The position numbers and the translations under genes are program-made. A DNA stretch of 64,000 bases, from positions 7,133,501 to 7,197,500 of the forward strand of contig NC_089736.1 in NCBI RefSeq assembly GCF_035083965.1. Reading direction: 5' to 3'. The notes beneath the pieces were generated by a model, which had not been told where the DNA came from, made no database searches, and saw nothing but the letters and a program-made list of their open reading frames with translations. The stretch is from Branchiostoma lanceolatum. Lineage: Eukaryota; Chordata; Leptocardii; Amphioxiformes; Branchiostomatidae. Of the stretch, positions 11,990 to 40,500 are shown in pieces. Position 1 is the first letter of the stretch, and each line of letters opens with the position of its first letter.

Positions 11990-12413
11990 ACCACCTCCCT
12001 TCTATCCATCCCCCTCCATCCATCCCCCTCAATCCAATCCCCAACCCTCAACCCCTCACTCCAACCCTCAACCCCTCACTCCAACCCTCAACCCCTCACT
12101 CCAATCCCCAACCCCTCACTCCAATCCCCAACCCCTCTCCCCAACCCTCAACTCCAACCCCCAACCCCTCACTCCAATCCTCAACCCCCAACCCCTCACT
12201 CCAATCCTCAACCCCCAACCCCTCACTCCAATCCCCAACCCTCAACCCCTCACTCCAACCCCTCACCCCAACCCTCAACCCCTCACTCCAATCCCCAACC
12301 CCTCACTCCAATCCCCAACCATCAACCCCCCACTCCAATCCCCAACCCCTCACTCCAACCCTCAACCCAACCCCCCAACCCAACCCCTCACTCCCCAACC
12401 CAACCCCTCACTA
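11990..12413 (+). repeat. C-rich minisatellite (about 18-20 bp units)
   Basis: The array is built from variants of ccaatccccaacccctcact. The plus strand is almost free of G and the minus strand almost free of C over some 400 bp. It borders the inverted-repeat arm that starts at 12405. Frames read through it encode only Pro/Asn/Leu/Ser/Thr low complexity and are not genes. Confidence 0.92.
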
Positions 12414-13025
12414 ACAAACTTCATTTCAATAAAAGAAATGCTACAGGAGATTACTCGTGTTGACCAGTTCTTTTGCCAAATACTTATAAAATTTTATTAA
12501 AGAAGAAATATGCAATTCAAATACTTAGTAAATATTTACCGATATAAAATACAAAACTTCTAATGCCGCCGCCAGGCTACCGGAGTAAGCCGCCTTAAGG
12601 CAACCGGCCAAGCCGCGGCAGCACAAAGGCCCCACCTAAGCCCGAGGCAAATATGTCACCCCCTCAAATTATCTAAGAGGGGGACGGGGGTGTAGTTCAT
12701 GTTAAAGCTTGTTGTGTTGTTTTTCCTGTTAAAATGCACATTTCAGATAACCTTTGCATTGTTTCCCTGCTATATTTATTTTAAATGATTTCACTGCTTC
12801 ATTTTATTACTTCTTTTGGCCACTATTTATTATCTTGTCAGTTCTAAAACTATAGCCACCAATTTGAAAGATTACTAAGTGACATTGATCATAACTTTGC
12901 TACTGAAATTATATTTTCAAGAAAAGGCTGAATAATTCTTCATGTTGATATCTACACCTTTTTTTTCTAACTAAATTGCTGTGGCCTAATGTCGTTTGAA
13001 ACTTAATTGTATACTTGAAGTAATT
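12405..13025 (+). repeat. long inverted-repeat arm A (partner 18291-18908)
   Basis: The roughly 620-bp stretch starting cctcactaacaaacttcatt matches the reverse complement of 18291-18908 at what looks like over 90% identity by eye. Both carry the GC-rich core 'taatgccgccgccaggctac' and 'gggggacgggggtgtagttc'. A shorter, more diverged inverted copy (arm B) lies at 13440-13812. No transposase frame was found between the arms. Confidence 0.85.
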
Positions 13026-13439
13026 TCAGTTGTGCATAACTTTTGGGAGGTTCCAAACTTAAGCAAATCGTGCGAGCCTATACATGCACACAAGTCTAGC
13101 CGGTTATATGTAGTAGCAATAGAGAGCTGTGTAATGTGTTAAGACAACTTTACAGATGGAAGTTATTTACTGCTAGTAGTCAGTTAATTTAATAATCAGC
13201 AACAATTCATAGAAACATGTAGAAACTGAATAGTACTCTCAATAATTCAGAAGTTTCGTTCAACATGACCAATTAGTCACGGAATATACCATTCAGTTTC
13301 TAATAATAAGGCTTAACATGTTTCTATAAATACTTCAGATTATTAATAATAACTTTTTAAATACTACTAGCAGTACATAACTTACAATATGAAAAGTTCT
13401 CTTCGCAAATTACTTTTCATGTTCTTAGCTATCTACTGC

Positions 13440-13812
13440 TTCCATATATAACCCGTCACACTTGTGCGCAGAATTTGCTTAAGTTTCCAACAAAAAACTC
13501 AATTCTATGCTTCAAGTCTAAAAACTTTTTATGTTTATGCACAACTGGACCAGTACTTCAAGTCTACAAGTTCAAACAACATTAGGCCACACCAATTTAA
13601 TCTCTTCATAAAGGTTAACATATTAACATGAAGAGTTATTCATCTTTCTTTTAACTATAATCTCACTACCAAACTTATGATTTTCAACATTTCATATTGG
13701 TGGCTACTTTTACAACTGACCAGATAATAAATTGGCGTGACCTTACGTGTAATAAAATGAACCAGTGAAATCATTTAAAATAAATATACCAGGAAAACAA
13801 ACACTACCAAAA
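13440..13812 (-). repeat. inverted-repeat arm B, close to arm A
   Basis: The reverse complement aligns with about 12750-13090 of arm A: shared words include 'tatttattttaaatgatttc', 'gtggcctaatg' and 'gttgtgcata'. Divergence is much greater than between arms A and C. The spacer 13090-13440 is also partly self-complementary ('agaaacatgt', 'agaaactgaat' and their complements), so 12750-13812 folds as one hairpin centred near 13265. Confidence 0.75.
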
Positions 13813-13819
13813 ATAATTA

Positions 13820-16395
13820 TAGTAATAATTTCAACAATAAATAATAATTTCCAAATTCTATTAACACTGTTTCTCAGAAACTTTTTAAAAATTTCTTGTT
13901 TTTATCAAATTGATTATTTCTCTTGTTAAGAAAATACATTTTTGGTAGTGAAGGTCATCTAAAATGTGCGATTTAACAGGAAAAAAACCCAAACAAGCTT
14001 CAACATGAACTACACTGGTCATGTTTACAGGAATAGCAATTCCTATAAACATAGAAACCAGCCTAGTTCATTTATCAATCAAACCTCTTTATTTCAACAT
14101 ATACATTCAAAATCCTGCAAGTACAAACAAATTCTAGCCATCTTTACACTGAGTACCAAATTGCAAGCCTTTTTACATTTACCACATAAATTATAGGATT
14201 CAAGAAAGAGTTATCACATTACATCTAAATTCCGACAAAATTGAAGGCCACATTTCTTGGCAATTTTACTTAATTTAGTCGTTACATTTTGTGCAATACA
14301 TCATGTTCCACCGCTGTTACGATGAATTTAGGACGACTTAAATTAGATGATCTATGCATAGTGAACACGCGTTCCAAGGTTCGAACCATTACAACTTAAT
14401 TCCGACAAGTACAGTTCATTCAAGGCCACATTTCTTTACACAGATTCTATTGGCCACTATTCATTTCATCATTATGGTGAAACAATACAATACGAAGGCA
14501 CGAGATAATTTTGTGGTTTTAAGGCAAAACCATGTCACATTTTTATGAAGCAAGGGAAGTACTGAAAAGTTTCAAATTAAGAGCTATCTTCTTGAGGTCT
14601 TCACATGTATACTGCTACAGATCTGAAGATACGGCAGTTGGCATAACGTCCGTCTTAACATTTCCTGAAACAAAAACCAAAACTGTTATAGATATAGTAC
14701 TACATGGCCTTACACACAAACAGAACCACAAGTCATTATCGCGTGCGTAGAGTACAATACATGAACTTCAATGCTGACGTATATTGTGGTAGTACATAAC
14801 AAGTTTTACAGGAAGTTCCCCAGGTCCGTGTCAAATGCTACATTTCACAGATACATATGCTATGAAAATTACACAATGCTACAATCAATGAAATCAGCGT
14901 TATGATTCAATTAACACCAAAGAGTCATTTCAACGAATACATGAGATAAACTAGATAATAAGTGCATGTAGGAGGTATACACAGAGCTTAGATTACAGCG
15001 GAAGATTGCAACAAAGCCAATTTAGATCATGGCTGTGGAAAAACAGCTGTATGTGCCTCCCCACTAGTGTTATTTCCCCCCCAGTTCACAGTCAGGTATT
15101 GCCAACAAAGAAGCCTTAGAATTTCACAAATACCCCTATATATAAAGCAGGCTTGCAGTAATTTATATCAACATTCTTAAAGTTTCAAGCACTTTCCTCC
15201 CACAAAAAATGGGTAAGAGACGTGAGATATTTGACCAATAACATTTAAGTGTAATGAGAAATCCTGGGATAAAAAAATTACAGGTCTTTATGATGTTCTG
15301 TCTGAAAGTAGGGATGCCTAAATCCTCATTGATTTTCTGCGCATTAAAAAGCGCTCAAAATCTTCTGTTTTTACTGACATATTCTGTGTATATTTGTCCT
15401 AGGACGTAGATATATAAAGTTTTGTTGTGCTAAATTTTCTTCTCTTTGCAAAATACAGCTCGAGATTTCCAAACTTTATGGATTGTTGCACCTTTGTCAA
15501 ACAAAAGTCATCTTATCTCAACCTAGCGTGCATCGTTTGCTAACAACACGAATCTGCAAGGAAACTTGCTGGATAACCAGTTCGCTCACAGAATACTGTG
15601 AATCATTATCATATAGCGGTTGGAGGGAAATGGAGTAGGTCATGGCACTTAATTTCAACGCTGCAAACAAACATTACTGTCTCAAATATTTGCAGTGATA
15701 ACATTTCAGATGTTGACTTGTGACTGTTAAATCAGCTAAAATGAAGTTACAGTAGATCGATTGACCACATCGCCATGCTAGGCTGGCTTGTTCGAACTTT
15801 TCACTCTACCCGGGGCTCTAAAACACCATCTCAATGGGGAAATCGGACAATGAAGACCAGAACGACATCCCGCCATAGAGATGCCCGTGATTTGGCAACA
15901 AAAACTACCTACAATACACAACGTTTTGGAAACTCTTTGCTCTAACCTACATACTGATCTGTCCACAGAAACATAACCTTCTTTATGAAGGCAGGGCCCC
16001 AAATTCATTTTCCAACCAAAAAATTTGGGTGAACCACATAAACTTGAATTGCAGCAAAACATTACTTTGACGTGACTGCCGTGAGGGCAAACTTCAAATC
16101 GTAATCCATATTTCAAATAAAGTACAACAAAAAGTTAAATAATTGCTTTTCCTGATACTTGGATTTCAAGAATATTCTGTAAGTGTACATGAGAACCATT
16201 ACAATGTAGAGTTAGCCTCCATTGCAGTCCTTCCCACTAGCAATTTTTCAACTTATCGGGTCCAGGTTTTTGGCTGGGATCCTGTGACTGCTGCTTTTTG
16301 TCGTTTTCAGCTAAGGCCTTATAAAAAAACACATCAATTGCCATGGATGTGCGAACTTCCCATAATAAACCATGACCAGTGCAGGGAAATCTTCC
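13820..16395. other. no gene seen
   Basis: AT-rich sequence with only short frames. The frames at 13966-14196, 14354-14750 and 15778-16116 show no domain, no hydrophobic core pattern typical of a family and no consistent splice partners. It lies within the right half of the palindrome. Confidence 0.45.
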
Positions 16396-16422
16396 CACTC
16401 AGTGTTCTCGCCAGGCCTTTTC

Positions 16423-16500
16423 AGCATAGGGGCCCCCCTATGCTGTGATTTGGGCCCCCTATGCTATGATCTGGACCCCTATGCTATGTTTCAAACAGCA
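16423..16500 (+). repeat. short tandem repeat, ccctatgctatg motif
   Basis: Three to four imperfect units of 'ggccccctatgctatgat' occur in a row. No function is evident. Confidence 0.75.
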
Positions 16501-16869
16501 TGGGGTGTTTTTTTCTGGGACAAACCTTGTGACCCTTCATAAATCTTATAAAAAGTTCATATTTGGCTTTAGAATGAGGCTGTGACAGAGAAAAAACTCT
16601 ACTTCACAAAATTTATCCCTCAAAATGCATGAAATAATGTCTCCTTGGGTTATGAATTTACAAATTTTCCGGGAGAACATGCCGGACTCCCTACTCTGGT
16701 CACTCCACGCGTGACTTGCACCGCGTTAAGGTGGCCTTCTGTACCTGACCCCTTTGCTGTGAAAAAATCCTGGTGAGAACACTGCCACTCTTAAGCCCAA
16801 TTGACGCCGCAAACTATGACCTCACATAGATGGATGTGAACCGGTTTCGTAAAGGTAATTCTATTGCAC

Positions 16870-17720
16870 AGAGAGTGAGTGTACAGTCAACATAAATGAT
16901 GAACAACTTAACTGTCAAACACAGTTCTTCTCCAGAAGAAACTCGTTGCTGTCAGTTGTCGCCAGTTTTTGACTAAATGAAAGGCAGAGAAAAGTGTCAT
17001 ACCTCAACATTTTGATACATGTAAAAACAGTTACAATTACAGTAAATGCAGAAATATTTGCGGTAAACTTAAAAACCATCGTAAAACTTTCTCCATCTAT
17101 GACTATAGCGCTACTATGGTAACTTAAAACTACCGCAAATACTCCACTTTCTGCCTACAGCGAAATAAAAACCAAGCGAACTTAAATGCATTTACAGCAA
17201 AACTAGAAGCAGTCCCAATTTACAAATCGATATATATACAATGAAATCTAAGATAACAAGCAGTAGTGAGTAAAGCTAATTCCAGGCCTCTTACTCCTGA
17301 GACAACAGCACAGGTCATTTTATGTACTGAATACTATGTCTTCATTACCATCAGCCTTCAATGTTAGACAAAAAGTGTTAAGCAGCGAATGCTTAACACT
17401 TCATTGAAAGATATTTCAGTGGCCAGAAACAAAACGTTTGACAAACAACAGTAGTCACAGTTACCGCAAACATGAATGCATTATTGTATAGTATTCAGGG
17501 TTTTTGCCTCTCACCCAATCAACTTAGAAAAGCAAGGCAAAAATCACAAGAAGATATAGTCAGAACAATGAACTTAACTGTTAAACACACGTCCTGCTGG
17601 AGTCGGCAGCAATGCTGTGTTGGACGAACATCTGCAAGAAGACCAGAGAAAGTTTGAAGAAAAAGGAACAGAGACAACATTGTCACACCTGAACAACTTC
17701 CCCTAAATATTTACAGGCAA
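16870..17720 (-). repeat. right copy of inverted duplication (partner 8890-10190)
   Basis: Read on the minus strand this repeats, in order, the two exon-like cassettes and parts of the intervening sequence of 8890-10190. Cassette 1 begins after ttcttgcag near 17640, and cassette 2 after 'ctgcctttcatttag' near 16976. A MITE (17039-17198) has inserted between them. Confidence 0.65.
17039..17198. mobile_element. MITE, ACTGTAAATGC family, copy 1
   Basis: It is bounded by acagtaaatgcag and 'gcatttacag', with the internal family words 'atgactatagcgctactat' and 'cgaaataaaaacca'. It is shorter than the copies at 20758-20966 and 24871-25079. It is non-coding and non-autonomous. Confidence 0.75.
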
Positions 17721-18290
17721 CCAAAGCAATATAGGGCCAAAAAAAATGTTAAAATCTTTTTGCTACTGACATTTACTAATACTTTGAGCATATTAAAACC
17801 ACACAGAAACGTGCCGCTTGATGATCCCCTTAGTTTCGCAAGCCTACAAAAACTCAACGATTTTTAGTAAGCTCTCACATCACAACGATGTAGTATTTTT
17901 GCATAATGGACGTTGCTATACATTGTGATAGCGTAGTTTTAACTTATCATGTATAGAAATAAATAGACTTTCACAATCCGATTTTCGGCCCTAATATTGC
18001 TTGGGTTGCCTTTAATGCTTGCATACGTAATCTTAAGAATATCACCATCTCCAAATATCAAGACAACAGGCAAGCTGCCATGGAAACACGAAGCTGGGAA
18101 TAAATAAAACCTGCAGACATAGAAAATTTATCAATCTTGACATCGGGTTTATCTTGCCACTGGTCTATTATAAAATGTTGCTTCAGTGTAATATAACTAG
18201 ATAAATCAGTCATAATGGATTACAAATGTACGTTCTTTTCCCCTTAAAATACATTTTTTGGCGTATGAATGTCACAATCACAGGGCCATT

Positions 18291-18908
18291 ACTTCAAGTG
18301 TACAATTAAGTTCCAAAGGACATTAGGCCACAGTAATTTTATTATAAAAAAAAGGGTCTAGTAGTAGATGTTAACATGAAGAATTATTCAGCCTTTTCTT
18401 TGAACTATAATTTCAGTAGCAAACTTATGATCAATGTCACTTAGTAATCTTTCAAATTGGTGGCTATAGTTTTAGAACTGACAAGATAATAAATAGTGGC
18501 CAAAAGAAGTAATAAAATGAAGCAGTGAAATCATTTAAAATAAATATAGCAGGGAAACAATGCAAAGGTTATTTGAAATGTACATTTTAACAGGAAAAAC
18601 AACACAACAAGCTTTAACATGAACTACACCCCCGTCCCCCTCTTAGTGAATTTGAGGGGGTGACATATTTGCCTCGGGCCCAGGTGGGGCCTTAGTGCTG
18701 CCGACCGGGCACGTGGGGCCGCGGTTTTGCCGGTAGCCTGGCGGCGGCATTAGGAGTTTTCTATCTTATATCGGTAAAAATTTACTAAGTATTCTAAGTG
18801 TATATTTCTTCTGTAATAAAATTTTATTAAGTATTTGACAAAAGAACTGGTCAACACGAGTAATCTCCTGTAGCATTTCTTTTATTGAAATGAAGTTTGT
18901 TAGTGAGG
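18291..18908 (-). repeat. long inverted-repeat arm C (partner 12405-13025)
   Basis: This is the near-identical inverted partner of arm A, ending ttgttagtgaggg at 18908. The two arms differ mainly within the GC-rich core, where this copy has 'gccccacgtgcccggtc' in place of the arm A sequence. The higher identity of A with C than of A with B implies recent copying or gene conversion. Confidence 0.85.
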
Positions 18909-19296
18909 GAGGTTTGGTGAACAATGGAGTCCAGCGTGGCGCACGTGGCGCGAATTTCAGGCCGGGAAAAAACTAGACAACTGAATAAGAAAAATGGCAA
19001 AAACACGAAATTATCGGCCTGAAAATGTTTTATCTCCATGTCACTGAAAAGGTCATTGTTTTACCAACTACTCTGTAAAATATTAAAGAATAGAACGAGG
19101 CCGACGGTACATAAAAATGTGCACGTGTTCGAGTTTTTCGAGGAAGACAAGACTGCCTGATTGAAGGATAAATTTCTACACGAGGCCGCGTTGGAATATC
19201 ATCCTCACTGTTCCCCGAAATAACGTCCAATTTTCGCAAAATTTCCACACAAAAACGACCACAGATATACAAACAACATGGAGAAATAGGTCTCAC

Positions 19297-19370
19297 CCTA
19301 AAAATTGGACGTTGCGCGGCTCCAAGCACGGATTTTCGACGAGATATTCTCTCCTCGCCCCCGCCGCCAT
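19297..19370 (-). CDS. candidate first coding exon, paralogue of the 5.8 kb gene
   Basis: An ATG at 19370 opens 24 codons plus two bases to a donor GG|gtgaga at 19297/19296. The peptide (MAAGARREYLVENPCLEPRN then VQFL) aligns loosely with the plus-strand gene's N-terminus, sharing G4, L-V/L-E-N and R-N-V/I. Downstream on the minus strand, the cassette near 17640 would continue in phase as CSSNTALLPTPAGRVFNS and stop, giving a protein of about 43 residues. A CRE and a perfect palindromic E2F-type site lie 50-80 bp upstream. The homology is weak and seen by eye only; the function is unknown. Confidence 0.35.
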
Positions 19371-19419
19371 GCCGTCTTCTTCGATCCTGCAGTGCGGGCG
19401 CATTGGACTATGGGTAATA

Positions 19420-19450
19420 TGACGTCATCACCCAGTTTTTGGCGCCAAAA
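19420..19450. promoter_or_regulatory. CRE plus palindromic E2F-type site
   Basis: TGACGTCA lies at 19420-19427 and TTTTGGCGCCAAAA at 19437-19450. Both are palindromic and both match known consensus sites (CREB/ATF and E2F). An inverted CCAAT (attgg) lies at about 19402. The order and spacing on the plus strand are the same as at 5670-5699. Confidence 0.65.
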
Positions 19451-21909
19451 CTGGACCTTGTTCCTCTGACAAGGTGGATGACGTATTTCAACTTAAAGCG
19501 TAAAGAAACGACCTAATTATTGACTTTTGGATCGTTTTGATCCGACTGAAGGCTGTTTCGGGTTACTTTTAAAGTGACTATATTTCTAAAAGCACTTTTT
19601 ATACCAAGAAAGTCAAATAGAACTTCCGAATCTGTGCTTTTACAAAGATTGAATTTCATAGACAGCTGGGTGGCCCTTTCCAGCTGTCTGACAAGGGCTC
19701 CCCACAGCGGAATAAAAGATCACTGCATCACTTGGAACGTGATAATTTAATTACTTAAATTTGTCAAGTTGTCAGCAAAGATATAACAGCATGTGGCAGC
19801 TACTGAATGATTGGTTGCATTAGATGAAACATTTATTGACAATGCAATTGACATTTTCTCTGTCGATATGTACATGTATCATGGTACCATTATGCTATGT
19901 ATAGATAGGGCATAGTCACACAATAGCATCAGCTTTTTTTGTCCCGGAAATATCTCCACATATCATTTATTTCCAAAAATTCATCACACACATATTTTAA
20001 TCACAATACCTTTGATGCATGTTTTACTTTACGTGCAGGCCTTGTAGGCCACGGTAGTTTAGGAAATCATTGAGTGCAACACAACATATACATCTCATGT
20101 GATCACCACAGACGGCTTCGCTTTGACCAATAGCAAAGGAGATTTGCAACTGCCTTGTAAACCAGACAAATAGATACACAGTTTAATGTATTAAATGTTT
20201 CGAATGTCGCTAAAAGTTCATTCGCATCTTTAACTAAAATACCAGTTACAAAAATATTAACAGAGACTATCCAAAGTATTATAACATATAAATTTGCTGA
20301 TAATTATAATGATCATTGTTGTCGCTTCTGCAATGTGACAGAGAAAGTCATCAATCATAATCATGTACAGCAATTAAAGCTTATGTTTTTTTGGCTGTTT
20401 CTTTGGCTTAACATTTAGCAATTTAATGCAAATGTGCTACATTCATGCTGAACAGGTTGCTAAAATGAGATTCATATATGACATCAAGCAATTTAAGTAA
20501 ACTTTATGGATACTTTACACTCTCTGCTGCTGTATAGCTAAACTAACACATCATTTGGTATGTTGAAAACAGTCTGTACATCTTTGAAGTTTGAAGGACC
20601 TGGAGTCCGATTAATTTGATGCACACGTAGATCAATGGCACTTTACAGTGGTTTACTAAAACGTTAGGGTGCCTTAAGGCCCTTTACCTTTACTTTGTTT
20701 TTAATTCACAGTGGTATACTGCTACAGTGCTAAATGCTAGTGAATCTACATACAAATACTGTAAATGCATAAATGTTCGCGGTGGTTTTATGTTTGGGGT
20801 TTTTGCGACAAACCTTCAGCGCAAACTTAAAACCACGGCGAAACTTTTTGCCCACCTATGACTGTAGCTCTATTATTGTTTCAAACGCAAACTTAAAACC
20901 ACCGCGAACACGCCATTTTCTGCCTACCACAAAATAAAAACCACGCGAACCAATGGCATTTACAGTATACGAATGCTAACAACAGAAAAAGTTCCCACAA
21001 GACTCCATATTTCTTTACACACTTTGGTAAATTTTGGTCGCTTCAACATTGGATCTTACCATTCATACAATATCTCTAAGAATAATTTTTCCACAAAGTC
21101 CATAGATCAAGGAAACATTGCAATTGAAAATGTAGTCACAATTTTGTAATGATTAAAGTGCACAAAACTAGACAACTTTGTTTTAAATTATATTAACGTT
21201 AGTTAGATAAAAGAGCTAGCATTAGGTAAACTACATCAAAATGACCAGTCTACCCTAAAATGATATGCTAATTCTGATGTGTCACGCTTCATCATCTGAG
21301 TCATTGTTACAGTGTCATCATTCAGTTATCAATCAATGTAGACACTCATAAACGTGCAGTCATTTATCAAAGGATCAACCAACAATATCTGTCTTCTTAC
21401 ACAAATCTTTGCATTTTTCTCTTGAATGTCTTAACCCCTAACGACAGTGTGCATCAAATTCAATTCATTATTTAACATCATTCAATGCACCTTGTGGCTT
21501 CCGTACTCTTTACAATCTTCAAATGAAAGCGCAATCATAATAAACTCAGTGAATGAAAAGTCAGTAACAACTGAGCAAAAATACAACATCACTGTTGTCA
21601 GCGTCTAAACTATTTCTCAAAGGTGTCCAAGCAGTGTTTTGCTTATGGGGTGTTAGCATGTTACAGCTGCCCTTCTAGTTGGTTGAGTCAGCGCTACATT
21701 GTATGAATTTGCACATAATACAGCTGCAAATTGACATAGAAAAATCCAAATCTACCTGGAAATGTTCAGGTTCAACAAACCAACATGGAGGACAATAATA
21801 GCTGTACTTACATGTACATGTATGTGAAAGCACCCTATAACAGCCGCATCAACTATTTACACAGACATTGTACACTAATGCAAGGTACCGGTCGTGTTGG
21901 GCAGCAGCT
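19451..21909. other. intergenic; probable DPP4 3' UTR at the right end
   Basis: No coding exon is visible. The last few hundred bases before 21910 are expected to be the 3' untranslated region of the DPP4-like gene. One MITE is inserted at 20758-20966. Confidence 0.45.
20758..20966. mobile_element. MITE, ACTGTAAATGC family, copy 2
   Basis: The terminal inverted repeats are actgtaaatgc and 'gcatttacagt'. The interior has 'gcggtggttttatgttt', 'cccacctatgactgtagc' and 'aaaaccaccgcgaac'. It is about 209 bp with no coding capacity. Confidence 0.85.
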
Positions 21910-38596
<16,687 letters not shown>

Positions 38597-38599
38597 GGG

Positions 38600-40422
38600 C
38601 GCCAGACTTGCCTGCCGGCTCTAGTACCAACCTTGAAGATCTCCAACCGCGTGCTGAGTAGAACGAGCACTAGAAGCGAGCACTAGTTTCTAGTAGTAGG
38701 GGCTGATGTTTTTCCATCAACTACTGCTGACGTACGGTTTGGACGACTCCAAAAGTGACGCGGTGAGGTTTGTGGGAGGGACGAACTGAACCCTGACATG
38801 AAACATCTTGTCACATTGTATGAACATCTCCATTGCAAATAAATGTGATCTTTAATTGTATATTCAGATTTACATTACTCTTACTCTTACTCTGAGGCAA
38901 CAAATGTTGTATTCCTAATTCCAATGGTCGGTTTGCTCCATCCCTCTCAGCAGTTTAATGGTAGCTCCGAAAAGACAAAGCCATTGCGAACCAAAAAGCG
39001 CTTATCACGGTAAAGAACTTCAGAAATCTTAACTTGAAATGGTATTTCATTGAAAATTGGTTGAAATAGGTCTATAGGTAGTGACCGCTGAAGGAAAGAA
39101 AAAACGTTCATGAACAGAACAACACCGAATAGACCGATCTCATAGCCCCGCTCACCTCCGTCAAAACTAAGAAATGCAAAGTAAAAACATAAAAATCTAT
39201 GGACATGGTTGAACAGCAAATTGTGATAGACAGTCAGGATTGGTCCATAACAAGACAACGATCCTCAGCACTGGGGGAAAGTTGACAGAGATAGATGTCC
39301 GGGTACTTTGGGGACAGAGGGCTCCTCTGTATTGGGGAAAATAAAGACGCCATTGTCACCTTGGTCTGTATCCACAAACGTGGACAGGTGTTCTCCAACC
39401 CTCCACATACACGGCCTGTTTGGGCACCCTTAAGTATTGATGTTATGAGACAGGAACCAAAAACACAACTCTTCAGCACAGCAGGTGAGGCGTGGAGTTT
39501 CCCGCATTTTTACTGGCCCGAGGTCGGCGTCAAACAACGGAGGCATGTTTTCAGGGACAGTGATGAAGTGGTCGACATGTTCAGAACCAACTCAAAAGGA
39601 GCCAAAAGGCAAAACACCAGGGTAAGGCTTTATTCAGGACACACTGAAGTGAGCAAGTTGTGAGCATCTCAAACACACCTACATGTACGAGTACATTCAA
39701 TAGACGCGCCAACAAAGTATCACAGTACTAGAGATGTGAAGACGAACGCGAAAAGCAATAAGAAATGTTATTTATACTTAATCATCTAATCTCTCCATAA
39801 CTAAACAGTTGGCTTTACACCAATTGGCGGAAAATATGGCATGTAAACCGACCGACGGACAAAACGGCAACCCAAAACACCCATGGCCAGAGCCTTCAGT
39901 GAAGCCATAATCTAGTATGCGGGGACAGCACGTTGCAATACGAACGTTATTGGCTTCGTGAGAAGGATGTATTCTTTTCTGTTTTCCTTTAACAGTTTAT
40001 TTTCATAGCACGTATACGGCGTATAGAAATGAATGCACGCGCACGTATTGTCAATAGCGATAAAGCATGACCTTTTCATATTAAACTGCAAATAGATAGG
40101 TACATGAAAATATTTAGATTTCAAAAAGACCCGCAAGCATACTTTAACCATTATCACTTATTAAGATATGGTTGAAGCAAGAACTAAGCCTAAGGGACAT
40201 GTGCGTGTGAGTGAGTGTGTGCGTGTATGTGTATGTGTGCGCGCGTGTGTGTGTCTGTGTCCCACGGTGTGTGTGTGTGCGTGCTTGTGCGTGTGTGTGT
40301 GAGCTAAACATCCACATTTTCCCACCACAGCTGTCATTCACACGCTTCTTCCAAGTGTTGCAACACAATCCACGTATATCAGTGGAGACAATCCCGCATG
40401 AAAAAAAAACAATGTACTGACT

Positions 40423-40500
<78 letters not shown>

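Noticed and set aside
11952-12500. 150-182-codon open frames rich in Pro, Asn and Leu
   Set aside because: They only read the C-rich minisatellite in two frames; there is no non-repetitive coding sequence at either end.
39295-39663. 122-codon plus-strand frame upstream of DPP4
   Set aside because: There is no domain, no splice partners, and an opposing frame of similar quality overlaps it; chance cannot be excluded.
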